Both the position numbers and the translations under genes were made by a program. A DNA stretch of 16,782 nucleotides from NCBI GenBank assembly GCA_016838945.1, contig JADLKP010000024.1:1-16782 (forward strand). The letters run 5' to 3'. The notes beneath the pieces were generated by a model. The model made no database searches. It had not been told where the DNA came from and saw nothing but the letters and a program-made list of their open reading frames with translations. This document shows, one piece after another, positions 6,675 to 13,578 of this stretch. Each line of letters begins with the position of its first letter. The stretch's first letter is position 1. The DNA is from Methanobrevibacter sp. (lineage in GTDB: Archaea; Methanobacteriota; Methanobacteria; Methanobacteriales; Methanobacteriaceae).

Positions 6675-6690
6675 GTAATTATAAAATTAC
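6675..6690. promoter_or_regulatory. HxlR-type palindrome between hxlR and frnE
   Basis: GTAATT-ATAA-AATTAC is a perfect inverted repeat placed between divergently transcribed hxlR and frnE, about 40 bp from the hxlR start. It is identical in its 16 bases to the core of the site at 6128-6145. The placement suits autoregulation. Confidence 0.6.
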
Positions 6691-6752
6691 TAATTATTTT
6701 ATTAATTAAATATTGCATATATTCCCTTATATAATTTTTTGGAGGTAATGAA

Positions 6753-7451
6753 ATGAAAATTACATGCTGGAGCGATTTCGCTTGCCCATACTGCTATATC
6801 GGAAATACAAGATTAAAAAAAGCAATTAAAGATTTAAACTTAGAAAACGAAGTGGAATTCTATATTCGTGCTTTCGAATTGGACCCGAATGCACCTAAAA
6901 ATGTTGAATCAACAACTGTAGAAAGATTTTCAGTGAAATATGGATTACCTTTAAATGATGCGGAAAAAGAAGTGAATAAGATTTCTAGACTAGGCATTGA
7001 TGAGGGGATAGATTTTAAATATTCAAGCACATTGTATACAAATACTCATGATGCACATAGATTAATGAAACTTGCACAAAGTAAAAATGACCCAAAACTT
7101 GTTGAACAATTGGCCAACTCATTATTTGATGCATATTTTACAAAAAACTTAAAACTTGCGGACAAGAATACACTAATAAATATTTGCGAGAAAATAGGGC
7201 TTAATAGGAAAGAGATTGAAGAAGTTTTAAACACAGATCTTTATAATGAAGATGTCGTAAAAGATGAAGAAATAGCATTGATGGGTGGAATACATGCCGT
7301 TCCGTTCTATTTATTTGATGAAAAGTATTCTATCCCTGGAGCTTTATCCTATGAAGATTTTAAAACTGTTTTAAAACAGATAAATGATGGGGATAAATTA
7401 AATGACGACAATGACGCTTCAAGATGTGAAGATGGAGTTTGTAGGATTTGA
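6753..7451 (+). CDS. FrnE-like DsbA-family thiol oxidoreductase
   Basis: A cytoplasmic thioredoxin-fold protein of 232 aa with no signal peptide. The N terminus gives the DsbA/FrnE active site C11-P-Y-C14 in WSDFACPYCYIG, then a helical insert (about 50-160), and the cis-proline loop HAVPFYLF near 183-190. Near the C terminus is C225-EDGV-C230, a C-x4-C pair like that described as a second redox site in Deinococcus FrnE. Members act as disulfide isomerases or oxidoreductases linked to oxidative stress. The ATG at 6753 follows GGAGGTAAT, a near-ideal ribosome binding site. The HxlR-type palindrome upstream and the MBL-fold gene 23 bp downstream suggest an HxlR-controlled two-gene operon. The in vivo substrate is unknown. 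Confidence 0.88.
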   Translation: MKITCWSDFACPYCYIGNTRLKKAIKDLNLENEVEFYIRAFELDPNAPKNVESTTVERFSVKYGLPLNDAEKEVNKISRLGIDEGIDFKYSSTLYTNTHDAHRLMKLAQSKNDPKLVEQLANSLFDAYFTKNLKLADKNTLINICEKIGLNRKEIEEVLNTDLYNEDVVKDEEIALMGGIHAVPFYLFDEKYSIPGALSYEDFKTVLKQINDGDKLNDDNDASRCEDGVCRI

Positions 7452-7474
7452 GCAAATAGATTAAGGTGATTTGA

Positions 7475-8206
7475 ATGAAATTAAAATGGCTAGGACATTC
7501 TGCATTTGAATTGACAGGTAATGATGGATTAAGCATTTTAGTAGACCCATTCATTCGCGGAAATCCGAGTTGCCCCATTTCAATCAATGAATTGAATCCA
7601 GAAATTATCTGCATCACACATGCACATGGAGACCATTTTGGAGATGCAATTGAAATAGCCAGAAAAACAAATGCATTGGTTATTTCAAATTATGAAATAT
7701 CACAATATTTGCAAAGAAGAGGGATTCGTTCCTTAGGAATTAATATCGGTTGTGAAATTACCTATAAAAATGTGAATATTAGAATGCTTGATGCAAGGCA
7801 TACATCTTCTTTCGACTTTGAAGGAAATATGGAATATGCAGGAAATCCTGGAAGTTTCCTATTTGACTTTAAAGATGATATTAAAGTTTTTCATGCTGGA
7901 GATACAGGATTATTCTCTGATTTAAGATTTGTAGTTGGAGACATATATAAGCCAGACATTGCATTAATTCCTATAGGAAACATATTTACCATGAATCCAA
8001 AAGAAGCTTCAATAGCTACAAAATGGATTAACCCAAAAATAGTCATCCCTATGCATTATAATACATTTCCTTCAATTAAACAAGATGGAAATTATTTTAA
8101 AGAATTAGTTAAAAATGAATCTCCAAGATGTGAAACCTTGCTTCTAAAACCGCTTGAAACTTATGAAACCAACTTAAAACCAGAAAAAAAGCTAAAGGAA
8201 GGCTAA
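7475..8206 (+). CDS. MBL-fold metal-dependent hydrolase (UPF0173/UlaG-like)
   Basis: A metallo-beta-lactamase-fold protein of 243 residues, close to the size of UPF0173 hydrolases. The metal-binding motif is H49-A-H51-G-D53-H54, with further ligands in LDARHTSSF, FHAGDTGLFSD and IPMHYNTFP. The N-terminal KWLGHSAFEL is typical of the family, which is related to UlaG, an ascorbate-6-phosphate lactonase. Specific substrates for archaeal members are not established. An AGGTGAT ribosome binding site precedes the ATG at 7475, and the gap to frnE is only 23 bp, so the two are probably co-transcribed. It ends 165 bp from convergent uppS. A hydrolase of electrophile adducts or thioesters would fit the redox neighbourhood, but this is only context. 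Confidence 0.85.
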   Translation: MKLKWLGHSAFELTGNDGLSILVDPFIRGNPSCPISINELNPEIICITHAHGDHFGDAIEIARKTNALVISNYEISQYLQRRGIRSLGINIGCEITYKNVNIRMLDARHTSSFDFEGNMEYAGNPGSFLFDFKDDIKVFHAGDTGLFSDLRFVVGDIYKPDIALIPIGNIFTMNPKEASIATKWINPKIVIPMHYNTFPSIKQDGNYFKELVKNESPRCETLLLKPLETYETNLKPEKKLKEG

Positions 8207-8225
8207 TTTAAAAATAAGAAAAATA

Positions 8226-8244
8226 ATGGACTTATCAAGTCCAT
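8226..8244 (+). terminator. Hairpin after the MBL-fold gene
   Basis: ATGGACTT and AAGTCCAT form a perfect 8-bp stem with a 3-nt loop, 20 bp past the stop codon. There is no T-run after it, so it may stabilise the mRNA end rather than terminate by itself. Confidence 0.35.
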
Positions 8245-8290
8245 CCCTATCCATAATGTAAAACAATATAAACAAAATATAAGATAAATA

Positions 8291-8354
8291 TTAAAAAAAG
8301 GAATGAAAAATAGAAAAGTAATTAAAAAAAAGGAATGAAAAATAGAAAAGTAAT
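8291..8354. repeat. 32-bp tandem repeat, two copies
   Basis: The segment aaaaaaggaatgaaaaatag and its following agaaaagtaatt occur twice with a 32-bp period (ggaatg at 8300 and 8332). Read on the minus strand, the long A-runs are T-runs just after the uppS stop, so the duplicate also doubles a likely archaeal T-tract terminator. Confidence 0.7.
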
Positions 8355-8370
8355 TTTTAAACATTTAAGC

Positions 8371-9135
8371 CTATACGCCAAAACGCCTATCTCTTTCCTG
8401 ATAATCCCTAATGGCCCTTAAATAGTCTACTTTTCTAAGCTCTGGCCATAAGCTGTCACAGAAATAAAGCTCGGAGTAAGAAGATTGCCATAGCAAGAAA
8501 CCACTGAGCCTTTCTTCACCACTAGTCCTGATGATGAGGCTTGGATCTTCGAGACCTTCAGTATAAAGATTTCTGCTGACCAAATCTTCATCAATATCAT
8601 CAATGGAAATCTCACCATCTTCCACTTGCTTATAGATCTTCTTGATGGCATCTACAATTTCCAAACGGCCATCATACCCAATAGCCAAATTGAACAGTCT
8701 CTCATCATAATCCTTTGTAGATTCCTCAGCCTCCATAATGGCTTCTCTGACACTGTCCGGCAAAAGTTCAGTTCTGCCCACTACCTTTACCCTAACCTTG
8801 TTCTTATGAATCTTTTCATGACTTACAATCCTCTTGAAGTTTTTAACGAAAAGATTCATCAATCCTTCAACTTCATGTTGAGGCCTGTTGAAGTTTTCTG
8901 TAGAAAAGGCATAAGCGGTAACTATTTCAATCCCCAAATCGATACTCCAGTCAAGAACCTTTTCCAAGGTATCCACACCAATTTCGTGGCCTTTGATAAC
9001 CTCCATATTGCCTTGTATCTTTGAGTATCTTCTATTACCATCCATGATAATAGCTACATGTCTTGGCATCCTTTTAGGATCTAATTCCTTTAAAAGACGC
9101 TTCTCATAAAGTGTATATAAAAATTGTGGTGGCAC
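8371..9135 (-). CDS. uppS: Cis-prenyltransferase (archaeal undecaprenyl-type diphosphate synthase)
   Basis: Cis-prenyltransferase that adds isopentenyl diphosphate units in Z configuration to an allylic primer, making the polyprenyl lipid carrier for glycan and pseudomurein building blocks. The 254 residues carry the family signature PRHVAIIMDGNRRYSK with catalytic Asp32, TAYAFSTENFNRP, FNLAIGYDGR, and RTSGEERLSGFLLWQSSYSE near the C terminus. The start is a GTG at 9135 with GGGGA about 6 nt upstream. This keeps the roughly 23-residue N-terminal extension that archaeal homologs have before PRHVAIIMDG, so I prefer it to the internal ATG. Archaeal enzymes usually prime with geranylgeranyl diphosphate. 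It is transcribed toward the convergent MBL-fold gene. A perfect palindrome lies upstream at 9208-9226. Confidence 0.93.
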   Translation of the reverse strand: MPPQFLYTLYEKRLLKELDPKRMPRHVAIIMDGNRRYSKIQGNMEVIKGHEIGVDTLEKVLDWSIDLGIEIVTAYAFSTENFNRPQHEVEGLMNLFVKNFKRIVSHEKIHKNKVRVKVVGRTELLPDSVREAIMEAEESTKDYDERLFNLAIGYDGRLEIVDAIKKIYKQVEDGEISIDDIDEDLVSRNLYTEGLEDPSLIIRTSGEERLSGFLLWQSSYSELYFCDSLWPELRKVDYLRAIRDYQERDRRFGV

Positions 9136-9207
9136 AAAAATTCCCCATAAAATTTTTTACTAAATCATTAATTTCTTATCTGATCCTATTTAATTTTAAA
9201 TGTTTAT

Positions 9208-9226
9208 AATTACTTGATTAGTAATT
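9208..9226. promoter_or_regulatory. Perfect palindrome upstream of uppS
   Basis: AATTACT-N5-AGTAATT is a perfect inverted repeat with 7-bp arms, about 75 bp before the uppS start. The half-sites are related to those of the HxlR-type palindrome but in reversed order, so it is probably a different site. No regulator can be named. Confidence 0.3.
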
Positions 9227-9341
9227 TCCATTATTATTATATTTCATTAAATTAATTTAAATAGTTTTATATATGAATCTAAAAAAAGAAGAAATTAAAT
9301 AAAAAGAACAATATAAAATTTTAAAAAAAAGATTATCAGAA

Positions 9342-10154
9342 TTATTTTTTTAGTTTTGCTAACCTATAAGCTAATTTTAAGCTTCTCACATATCCTTCTG
9401 CACTTTGGTCACGGCTGGTATCGATGTATATCTCATCAATTCCAAGTGTTACGGCACCATAACTTGGCCATGAGTCAAGCAGAACAAGGGTTCTGAAAAG
9501 GATATTTCCAAAAATTCCATCATTTGCAAGGATTATATTGTTTCCATCTTCAATTGCTTGCTCCAAGAGAATATAATAATTTTTAATGGAATATTTTTTT
9601 GAAATGTCATCGGATTCATTGTCAAAGTTCTCTAATTGACTAAATTCATCAATCAATATTTCAGTAAGTTCCTCAGAAGACCTTAAACTTTCATCTATCC
9701 TATCGCTTCTTCCCAAATCATCTTTCCTTCCTTCCGCCAAAATAGCTATTTTAGGCTTTTTGCCTAAATATTGAATGAAATTAGCTGATTGGATAGCCAG
9801 TGTGATTTTCTCTTCGGTATTCTTTCCTTCATCTATGCCTACAGGAGCAAGAAGAAACTCATAATCCTTTGAAAAGTTTTCATCATCTTCAGTGTTAATA
9901 TAAGTGGTCCTATTTATTATCTTATCTGATTTAAGCTCTTTAATAGCTTTAATAACTTTAGATGCCTTTAATGATCCTCTGACTACTGCATCGACTTCAG
10001 GATTTTTAAATGCTTCTATAAGCTCATCCTCAGTATCAACCAAAGTTATGCTTAAATCTTCTATATCTTTTAATTCGTTAGAAGCAATAATGATGTTTTC
10101 ATTTTCTCCTAAACCAGCCACTATATTAATCATAGTAATTGATTTATCCATCAT
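9342..10154 (-). CDS. mtxX: Methanogenesis marker protein 4 (MtxX family)
   Basis: A 270-residue protein of the Mmp4/MtxX family, found in essentially all methanogens and annotated as a putative methyltransferase-associated subunit with a phosphotransacetylase-like fold; its reaction is unproven. Family features I recognise are an N-terminal VAGLGENENI, the DAVVRGSLKASKVIKAI block around 54-70, ILAEGRKDDLGRSDRIDESL near 138-157, LANDGIFGNILFRTLVLLDSW near 208-228, and the final IDTSRDQSAEGYVRSLKLA. Two adjacent ATGs (10154, 10151) are possible starts. No ribosome binding site is visible, but a TATA-like TTTATAAAA lies about 14-22 bp upstream, which suggests a leaderless or very short-leader mRNA. 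A T-run follows the stop codon on the minus strand (9325-9332). The gene stands alone between uppS and the flavoprotein. Confidence 0.85.
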   Translation of the reverse strand: MMDKSITMINIVAGLGENENIIIASNELKDIEDLSITLVDTEDELIEAFKNPEVDAVVRGSLKASKVIKAIKELKSDKIINRTTYINTEDDENFSKDYEFLLAPVGIDEGKNTEEKITLAIQSANFIQYLGKKPKIAILAEGRKDDLGRSDRIDESLRSSEELTEILIDEFSQLENFDNESDDISKKYSIKNYYILLEQAIEDGNNIILANDGIFGNILFRTLVLLDSWPSYGAVTLGIDEIYIDTSRDQSAEGYVRSLKLAYRLAKLKK

Positions 10155-10210
10155 TTAATTTATAGTTTTATAAAATTAGAAAAAAGGATTAGGAATTAAT
10201 AGAAATAGTT

Positions 10211-10267
10211 AAAAAAAAGTTTAAAATATAGAAAAAACTAGTAAAGAGTAATTTACTCTAAACTAGT
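10211..10267 (-). terminator. Hairpin plus T-runs after the flavoprotein gene
   Basis: ACTAGT (10237-10242) pairs with ACTAGT (10262-10267), and AGAGTAA (10245-10251) with TTACTCT (10253-10259), separated by an AA/AA internal loop. On the minus strand this is followed by a run of six T and then, after about 13 bases, another of eight T (10218-10211). It is a convincing end for the flavoprotein transcript. Confidence 0.65.
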
Positions 10268-10281
10268 GAAAATATTTTGGT

Positions 10282-10318
10282 CCAGGTTTTGCGTTGCCGA
10301 AGGCAACGTAAAAGCTGG
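10282..10318 (-). other. Strong GC-rich hairpin abutting the flavoprotein stop codon
   Basis: CGTTGCC and GGCAACG form a 7-bp stem which, on the transcribed minus strand, is capped by a stable C(TTCG)G-type tetraloop. It is extended by AAAA/TTTT and CCAG/CTGG arms with single mismatches. It begins directly after the stop codon (10319-10321). It probably protects the mRNA 3' end or adds to termination at the hairpin 15 bp further on. Confidence 0.6.
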
Positions 10319-10861
10319 TTAGAATTGTTTACCTAATTCGTAAGCTTCTTTTAATTTGTCTTCCTGTTCTTCTGCAACGATTCCTGCCGGACCGGCACTG
10401 CCTGCATCAACATGACCTATTACTTCATATCCCATAAAGGTGAATGGGGAGAATTTGGTCAATTCTATGTAATCCTTATAGGTTCCTTCAGGCTGGTTTT
10501 CAGTAAAGATAAGTGCTGCTTTACCGGATAAGCTTTTATCTGGGTTTTGACCAATAGCATAGAAACGGTCAATGATTGTTTTTGCTTGTGCAGTCATTTG
10601 ACCATAGTAGATAGGAGTTGCAAAGATTACACCATCTGCTGCAACCAATTCATTGATGATCTTGTTACCGTCATCTTCACGTACACAGTCAGGGTTTTCA
10701 GCACAGAACAGACATGCCTTACATCCTGCAATGTCTTCTTTTTCAAGGTAGTACTTTACTACTTCATGGCCGTTTTCTTCTGCACCCTTAATCATTTCAT
10801 CCATTAATATATCACAGTTTCCACCAATACGTGGACTTCCTTGCAATGCAATAATTTTCAT
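10319..10861 (-). CDS. Iron-sulfur flavoprotein (Isf-like NAD(P)H-dependent FMN reductase)
   Basis: A flavodoxin-fold protein of 180 residues of the NADPH-dependent FMN reductase superfamily. The phosphate-binding loop is QGSPRIGGNCD (7-17). Cys47, Cys50, Cys53 and Cys59 form a compact C-x2-C-x2-C-x5-C motif like the 4Fe-4S site of Isf from Methanosarcina. FATPIYYGQMTAQAKTIIDR (near 80-100) is the flavin-contact and dimer region. Isf proteins pass electrons from ferredoxin to oxygen, peroxide or other acceptors, so an oxidative-stress role is plausible; the acceptor is not readable here. The ATG at 10861 follows GGAGGA, a good ribosome binding site. It is a single-gene unit with two strong 3' hairpins. 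Confidence 0.85.
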   Translation of the reverse strand: MKIIALQGSPRIGGNCDILMDEMIKGAEENGHEVVKYYLEKEDIAGCKACLFCAENPDCVREDDGNKIINELVAADGVIFATPIYYGQMTAQAKTIIDRFYAIGQNPDKSLSGKAALIFTENQPEGTYKDYIELTKFSPFTFMGYEVIGHVDAGSAGPAGIVAEEQEDKLKEAYELGKQF

Positions 10862-11027
10862 TTTTCTTCCTCCAAATTTTTAAATCAGCATTTAATAATT
10901 TAAATCATTTAATTATATTTAATAATTAAATCATTGTTAAATACATTTAATAATTTATTTTGAACTTATTTAAAGTTTTTTTTAGTTAAATAGGTAAATT
11001 TATAAATCTTACCTGAATAGGAACTAC

Positions 11028-12293
11028 TTATTTTTCCCAAGCAACTTTCAATGCAGCTTCAATGGCTTCTGATGTTTTCACCAAGTCCTCTTCAGTATGT
11101 GCACCAGAGATGAAATTACATTCAAATTGGCTAGGCGGAATGAATACTCCATTCTTCAACAATTCTCTGAAGTATGCCAAGAACCTTTTGGTATCTGACC
11201 TTTTTGCTATTTCATAATTGAGCACTGGCTCTGGATTGAAGTATATCTGGAACATTGATGCAAGGCCTACAACCTGCAAGCCCAAGTTCAAGTCTTCAAC
11301 GATGTCTTTCATATTGTCTCTTAAGAAGTCTCCTTTCCTTGCCAAATTGCCATAGAAAGGATAATCAAGTTTTGCCAATGTGGAAAGACCTGCTTGAACT
11401 GAAATTGGGTTTCCGCTAAAGGTTCCAGCTTGATAAACCTTACCGTTAGGAGCAATGAGTTCCATAATTTCCTTTTTACCTGCATAGGCTCCAATTGGGA
11501 ATCCTCCACCTAATATCTTAGCAAAAGTGACTAAATCAGGCTTGACACCATAATACTCTTGAGCTCCTCCACGAGATACTCTAAAACCGGTGATGACTTC
11601 ATCAAAGATCAAAACAATGTCATTTTCTTCAGTGATTTCCCTTAGGAATTTCAAGAATTTGACAGTAGGCTCTACACAACCGATATTTCCCATAACAGGC
11701 TCTACGATAATGCAGGCAATGTTTTCCCCTTCCTCATCAATCAATTTGATCAATGCATCCACATCATTGAAAGGTACGGAAAGAGTGTTTTGAGTTGTTT
11801 CCACTGGAATTCCTAGAGAATCCGGAAGACATGCTGCGCCTGAACCTGATTTCACAAGCACATAGTCATGAGCTCCATGATATGATCCTTCAAACTTGAT
11901 TATCTTATCCTTGCCTGTAAAACCTCTTGCAAGTCTGATTGCAGCCATAGTGGCTTCTGTTCCAGAGTTTACAAAACGAACCATCTCAGCACAAGGGACC
12001 CTGTCAATAATTTCCTGAGCCAATTTAACCTCATTTTCAGTAGGGGCACCATAAGCGGTCCCTTTTTGCATTTGAGCATAAACGTCATTCATGACATCAT
12101 CATCACTATGACCAAGCAATATAGGACCATAAGCCAAACAGTGGTCAACATAATCGTTTCCATCAATGTCCTTAATGTGAGAACCTTTTGCTTCCTTTAC
12201 AAAGAATGGATATGGTTCAAAAGCACGTACTGGAGAGTTAACTCCTCCAGGAGTGATAGTTTTACTTATTTTAAATAATTCTTCGCTATTCAT
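11028..12293 (-). CDS. hemL: Glutamate-1-semialdehyde 2,1-aminomutase
   Basis: A PLP enzyme that moves the amino group of glutamate-1-semialdehyde to give 5-aminolevulinate, the tetrapyrrole precursor. In a methanogen this feeds coenzyme F430 and cobamides. The 421 residues are family-normal. Visible features are TPGGVNSPVRAF near the start, FVNSGTEATMAAIRLAR (107-123), IVEPVMGN (196-203), LIFDEVITGFR (228-238) with the PLP-contacting Asp, and the Schiff-base Lys259 in FAKILGGGFPIGAYAGK. The ATG at 12293 has only a weak TAGGAATC upstream. The next gene on this strand starts 166 bp after its stop, so it is probably monocistronic. It diverges from the nitroreductase gene. Confidence 0.95.
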   Translation of the reverse strand: MNSEELFKISKTITPGGVNSPVRAFEPYPFFVKEAKGSHIKDIDGNDYVDHCLAYGPILLGHSDDDVMNDVYAQMQKGTAYGAPTENEVKLAQEIIDRVPCAEMVRFVNSGTEATMAAIRLARGFTGKDKIIKFEGSYHGAHDYVLVKSGSGAACLPDSLGIPVETTQNTLSVPFNDVDALIKLIDEEGENIACIIVEPVMGNIGCVEPTVKFLKFLREITEENDIVLIFDEVITGFRVSRGGAQEYYGVKPDLVTFAKILGGGFPIGAYAGKKEIMELIAPNGKVYQAGTFSGNPISVQAGLSTLAKLDYPFYGNLARKGDFLRDNMKDIVEDLNLGLQVVGLASMFQIYFNPEPVLNYEIAKRSDTKRFLAYFRELLKNGVFIPPSQFECNFISGAHTEEDLVKTSEAIEAALKVAWEK

Positions 12294-12403
12294 AATAATG
12301 ATTCCTATAAGTTTAATTTAAATGAATAATTTTAATCATAAACAATTAATGATATAATATAGTTTATTTATCTTAATTAATAGGTATTTCTATTTTATAA
12401 AAA

Positions 12404-12471
12404 GTTTAATATAATAAACTATAAAAATCAATTCAAGAAATAAAAAATCAACTAATTTTAAAGGTGATAAA
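12404..12471 (+). promoter_or_regulatory. Promoter and ribosome binding site of the nitroreductase gene
   Basis: AGTTTA-ATATAA-TAAACT (about 12404-12421) is an inverted repeat that overlaps a TATA-like core. It lies about 50 bp before an AAAGGTGAT ribosome binding site and the ATG at 12472. The palindrome may be incidental to the TATA box. Confidence 0.4.
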
Positions 12472-12993
12472 ATGGATTTATTGGATCTAATGCTTAAAAG
12501 AAGAAGTGTAAGAAAATATAAAGATGAAGAGATTCCAAATGAGAAAATTAACAAGATCCTGCAAGCAGGACTCCTTGCTCCAACAAGCAGAAACCTGAAG
12601 CCATGCAATTTTCTAGTTATTGAAAACAAGGAGACATTAAAGAAAATAAGCAAATCAAAAGCATTTGGAGCTTCCTTTGTAAAGAATGCAAATAAGGCAA
12701 TTGCTGTAATTGCAAACAGCAAGGTCTCTGATACATGGATTGAAGATTCCTCCATATCTTTGGCATTCATGCATTTGATGGCTGCAGAACAGGATGTTGG
12801 AAGCTGCTGGATTCAAATCCATTTAAGAAAGTCCAAATTGGGAAAATCCTCAGAAGACCTTGTACGTGACATTTTAGGAATTGATGACTACTTCAGAATA
12901 GTTGGGATATTGGCTTTAGGAATCGAAGATGGGCATAAAAAAGCACATACACTTGATGATATTGATAAGGAAAAGATCCATTATCTTCGTTAA
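12472..12993 (+). CDS. Nitroreductase-family FMN protein
   Basis: A 173-residue member of the nitroreductase fold, FMN-binding homodimers that reduce nitro compounds, quinones or other acceptors with NAD(P)H. Family marks are LKRRSVRKYKDEEIP (8-22) with the FMN-phosphate arginines, LLAPTSRNLKPCNFLVI (34-50), SCWIQIH near 111-117 and a final GILALGIEDGHKK. It belongs to the short archaeal or clostridial type without an Fe-S domain. AAAGGTGAT ends 3 nt before the ATG, supporting the start. It is a stand-alone gene divergent from hemL. Its substrate cannot be told from sequence; some methanogen members are annotated as F420-linked, but nothing here decides this. Confidence 0.87.
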   Translation: MDLLDLMLKRRSVRKYKDEEIPNEKINKILQAGLLAPTSRNLKPCNFLVIENKETLKKISKSKAFGASFVKNANKAIAVIANSKVSDTWIEDSSISLAFMHLMAAEQDVGSCWIQIHLRKSKLGKSSEDLVRDILGIDDYFRIVGILALGIEDGHKKAHTLDDIDKEKIHYLR

Positions 12994-13108
12994 TTAAAAA
13001 AGAATAAAAATAGATAAATTTGATTATAAAAATTTTAAAAAAATGTATAATATAATTTAAAAATAGAAATGAGATGAATTGAGAATCCATCAAATAATTA
13101 TCAATTTA

Positions 13109-13166
13109 TTTTCAATATCTAAATTGCAGGAAATTAACCTGCAATACACCAGATAGATATTGAAAA
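13109..13166. repeat. Nested perfect inverted repeat (58 nt hairpin)
   Basis: TTTTCAATATCT (13109-13120) pairs perfectly with AGATATTGAAAA (13155-13166). Within it, ATTGCAGG (13123-13130) pairs perfectly with CCTGCAAT (13138-13145). In all, 20 base pairs form one long stem with a small asymmetric internal loop. It lies 115 bp after the nitroreductase stop. There is no T-run on either side, so a plain terminator is unlikely. An RNA processing element, a protein-binding site or a relic of a mobile element are options. Confidence 0.75.
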
Positions 13167-13263
13167 ACCTATAAACTAATGGCGAATCAAAAAAGTTTAA
13201 ATATAAACTCTTTAACTCTGATAATGGATATGGATAAAATAATATTTAAATTTTTTTAATAGT

Positions 13264-13368
13264 TTTAAATCATAGGAGTGAGCTTTACAAGCTAAACGAA
13301 ACCTAAAAACACCTGGTGCAGTGTTAGAAAAACAAAATCTTGCAATAAAGTTTTTCCTATGATTTAAA
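13264..13368. ncRNA. Candidate structured RNA element closed by a 14-bp stem
   Basis: TTTAAATCATAGGA (13264-13277) is the exact reverse complement of TCCTATGATTTAAA (13355-13368). The 77 nt between them can form three further hairpins on the plus strand: AGCTT/AAGCT near 13281-13293, AACAC/GTGTT near 13308-13325, and AAAA-CTT/AAG-TTTT near 13334-13353. This gives a multibranch shape like many riboswitch or small RNA folds. A TATA-like TTTAAATATAA (about 13196-13206) precedes it on the plus strand. GGAGGG and an ATG (13379) follow, but that frame stops after three codons. It matches no RNA family I know. It could equally be the 3' region of the minus-strand small gene, or a tiny inverted-repeat element. 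Confidence 0.35.
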
Positions 13369-13382
13369 GGAGGGCATTATGA

Positions 13383-13415
13383 CATCATAATAACTTGACT
13401 AACGCCATTATGATG
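13383..13415. repeat. Inverted repeat with an alternative pairing
   Basis: CATCATAAT (13383-13391) is complementary to ATTATGATG (13407-13415) across a 15-nt loop. The same CATAAT can instead pair with ATTATG at 13376-13381. The two hairpins exclude each other, a pattern seen in switching RNAs. It lies between the 14-bp-stem element and the small minus-strand ORF. Confidence 0.5.
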
Positions 13416-13422
13416 AAAAAGG

Positions 13423-13578
13423 TTATGACCCACAAATGAATGAGATAAATGACCAGTGCCACCCAAAACTTGGATTGGATAGACATAATGACCTTCCATT
13501 TAGTTTATAAGTTTGCCAAGCAGAATTTTCATCTGAAAAATTTTGAATAAAATCCTTAGCAATATAGCAAAAATGCAT
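13423..13578 (-). CDS. Small protein (51 aa), possibly frameshifted membrane peptide
   Basis: An ORF with unusually good expression signals. AAGGAGGTGAT lies just before the ATG at 13578, complementary to the archaeal 16S 3' end. A TATA-like TTATATATTT at 13621-13630 would start transcription near 13600. The product begins MHFCYIAKDFIQNFSDEN and ends WSFISFICGS. I recognise no family. A second frame on the same strand (13385-13486, ATG with GGAAGGT upstream) gives a 33-residue peptide that is almost all hydrophobic (for example FWVALVIYLIHLWVITFFII), like a single membrane helix. A one-base backward shift at the four T (13465-13468) would join the first 38 residues to that helix. This may be a small membrane protein broken by an indel, a recoded gene, or two overlapping peptides. 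Confidence 0.45.
   Translation of the reverse strand: MHFCYIAKDFIQNFSDENSAWQTYKLNGRSLCLSNPSFGWHWSFISFICGS

Noticed and set aside
10993..11015. AGGTAA...TTACCT hairpin after hemL as a terminator
   Set aside because: It has no T-run on the hemL strand; it may be incidental.
13264..13368. Hammerhead ribozyme (a GAAAC follows the first internal hairpin)
   Set aside because: The CUGAUGA core segment is missing and the stem layout does not match.
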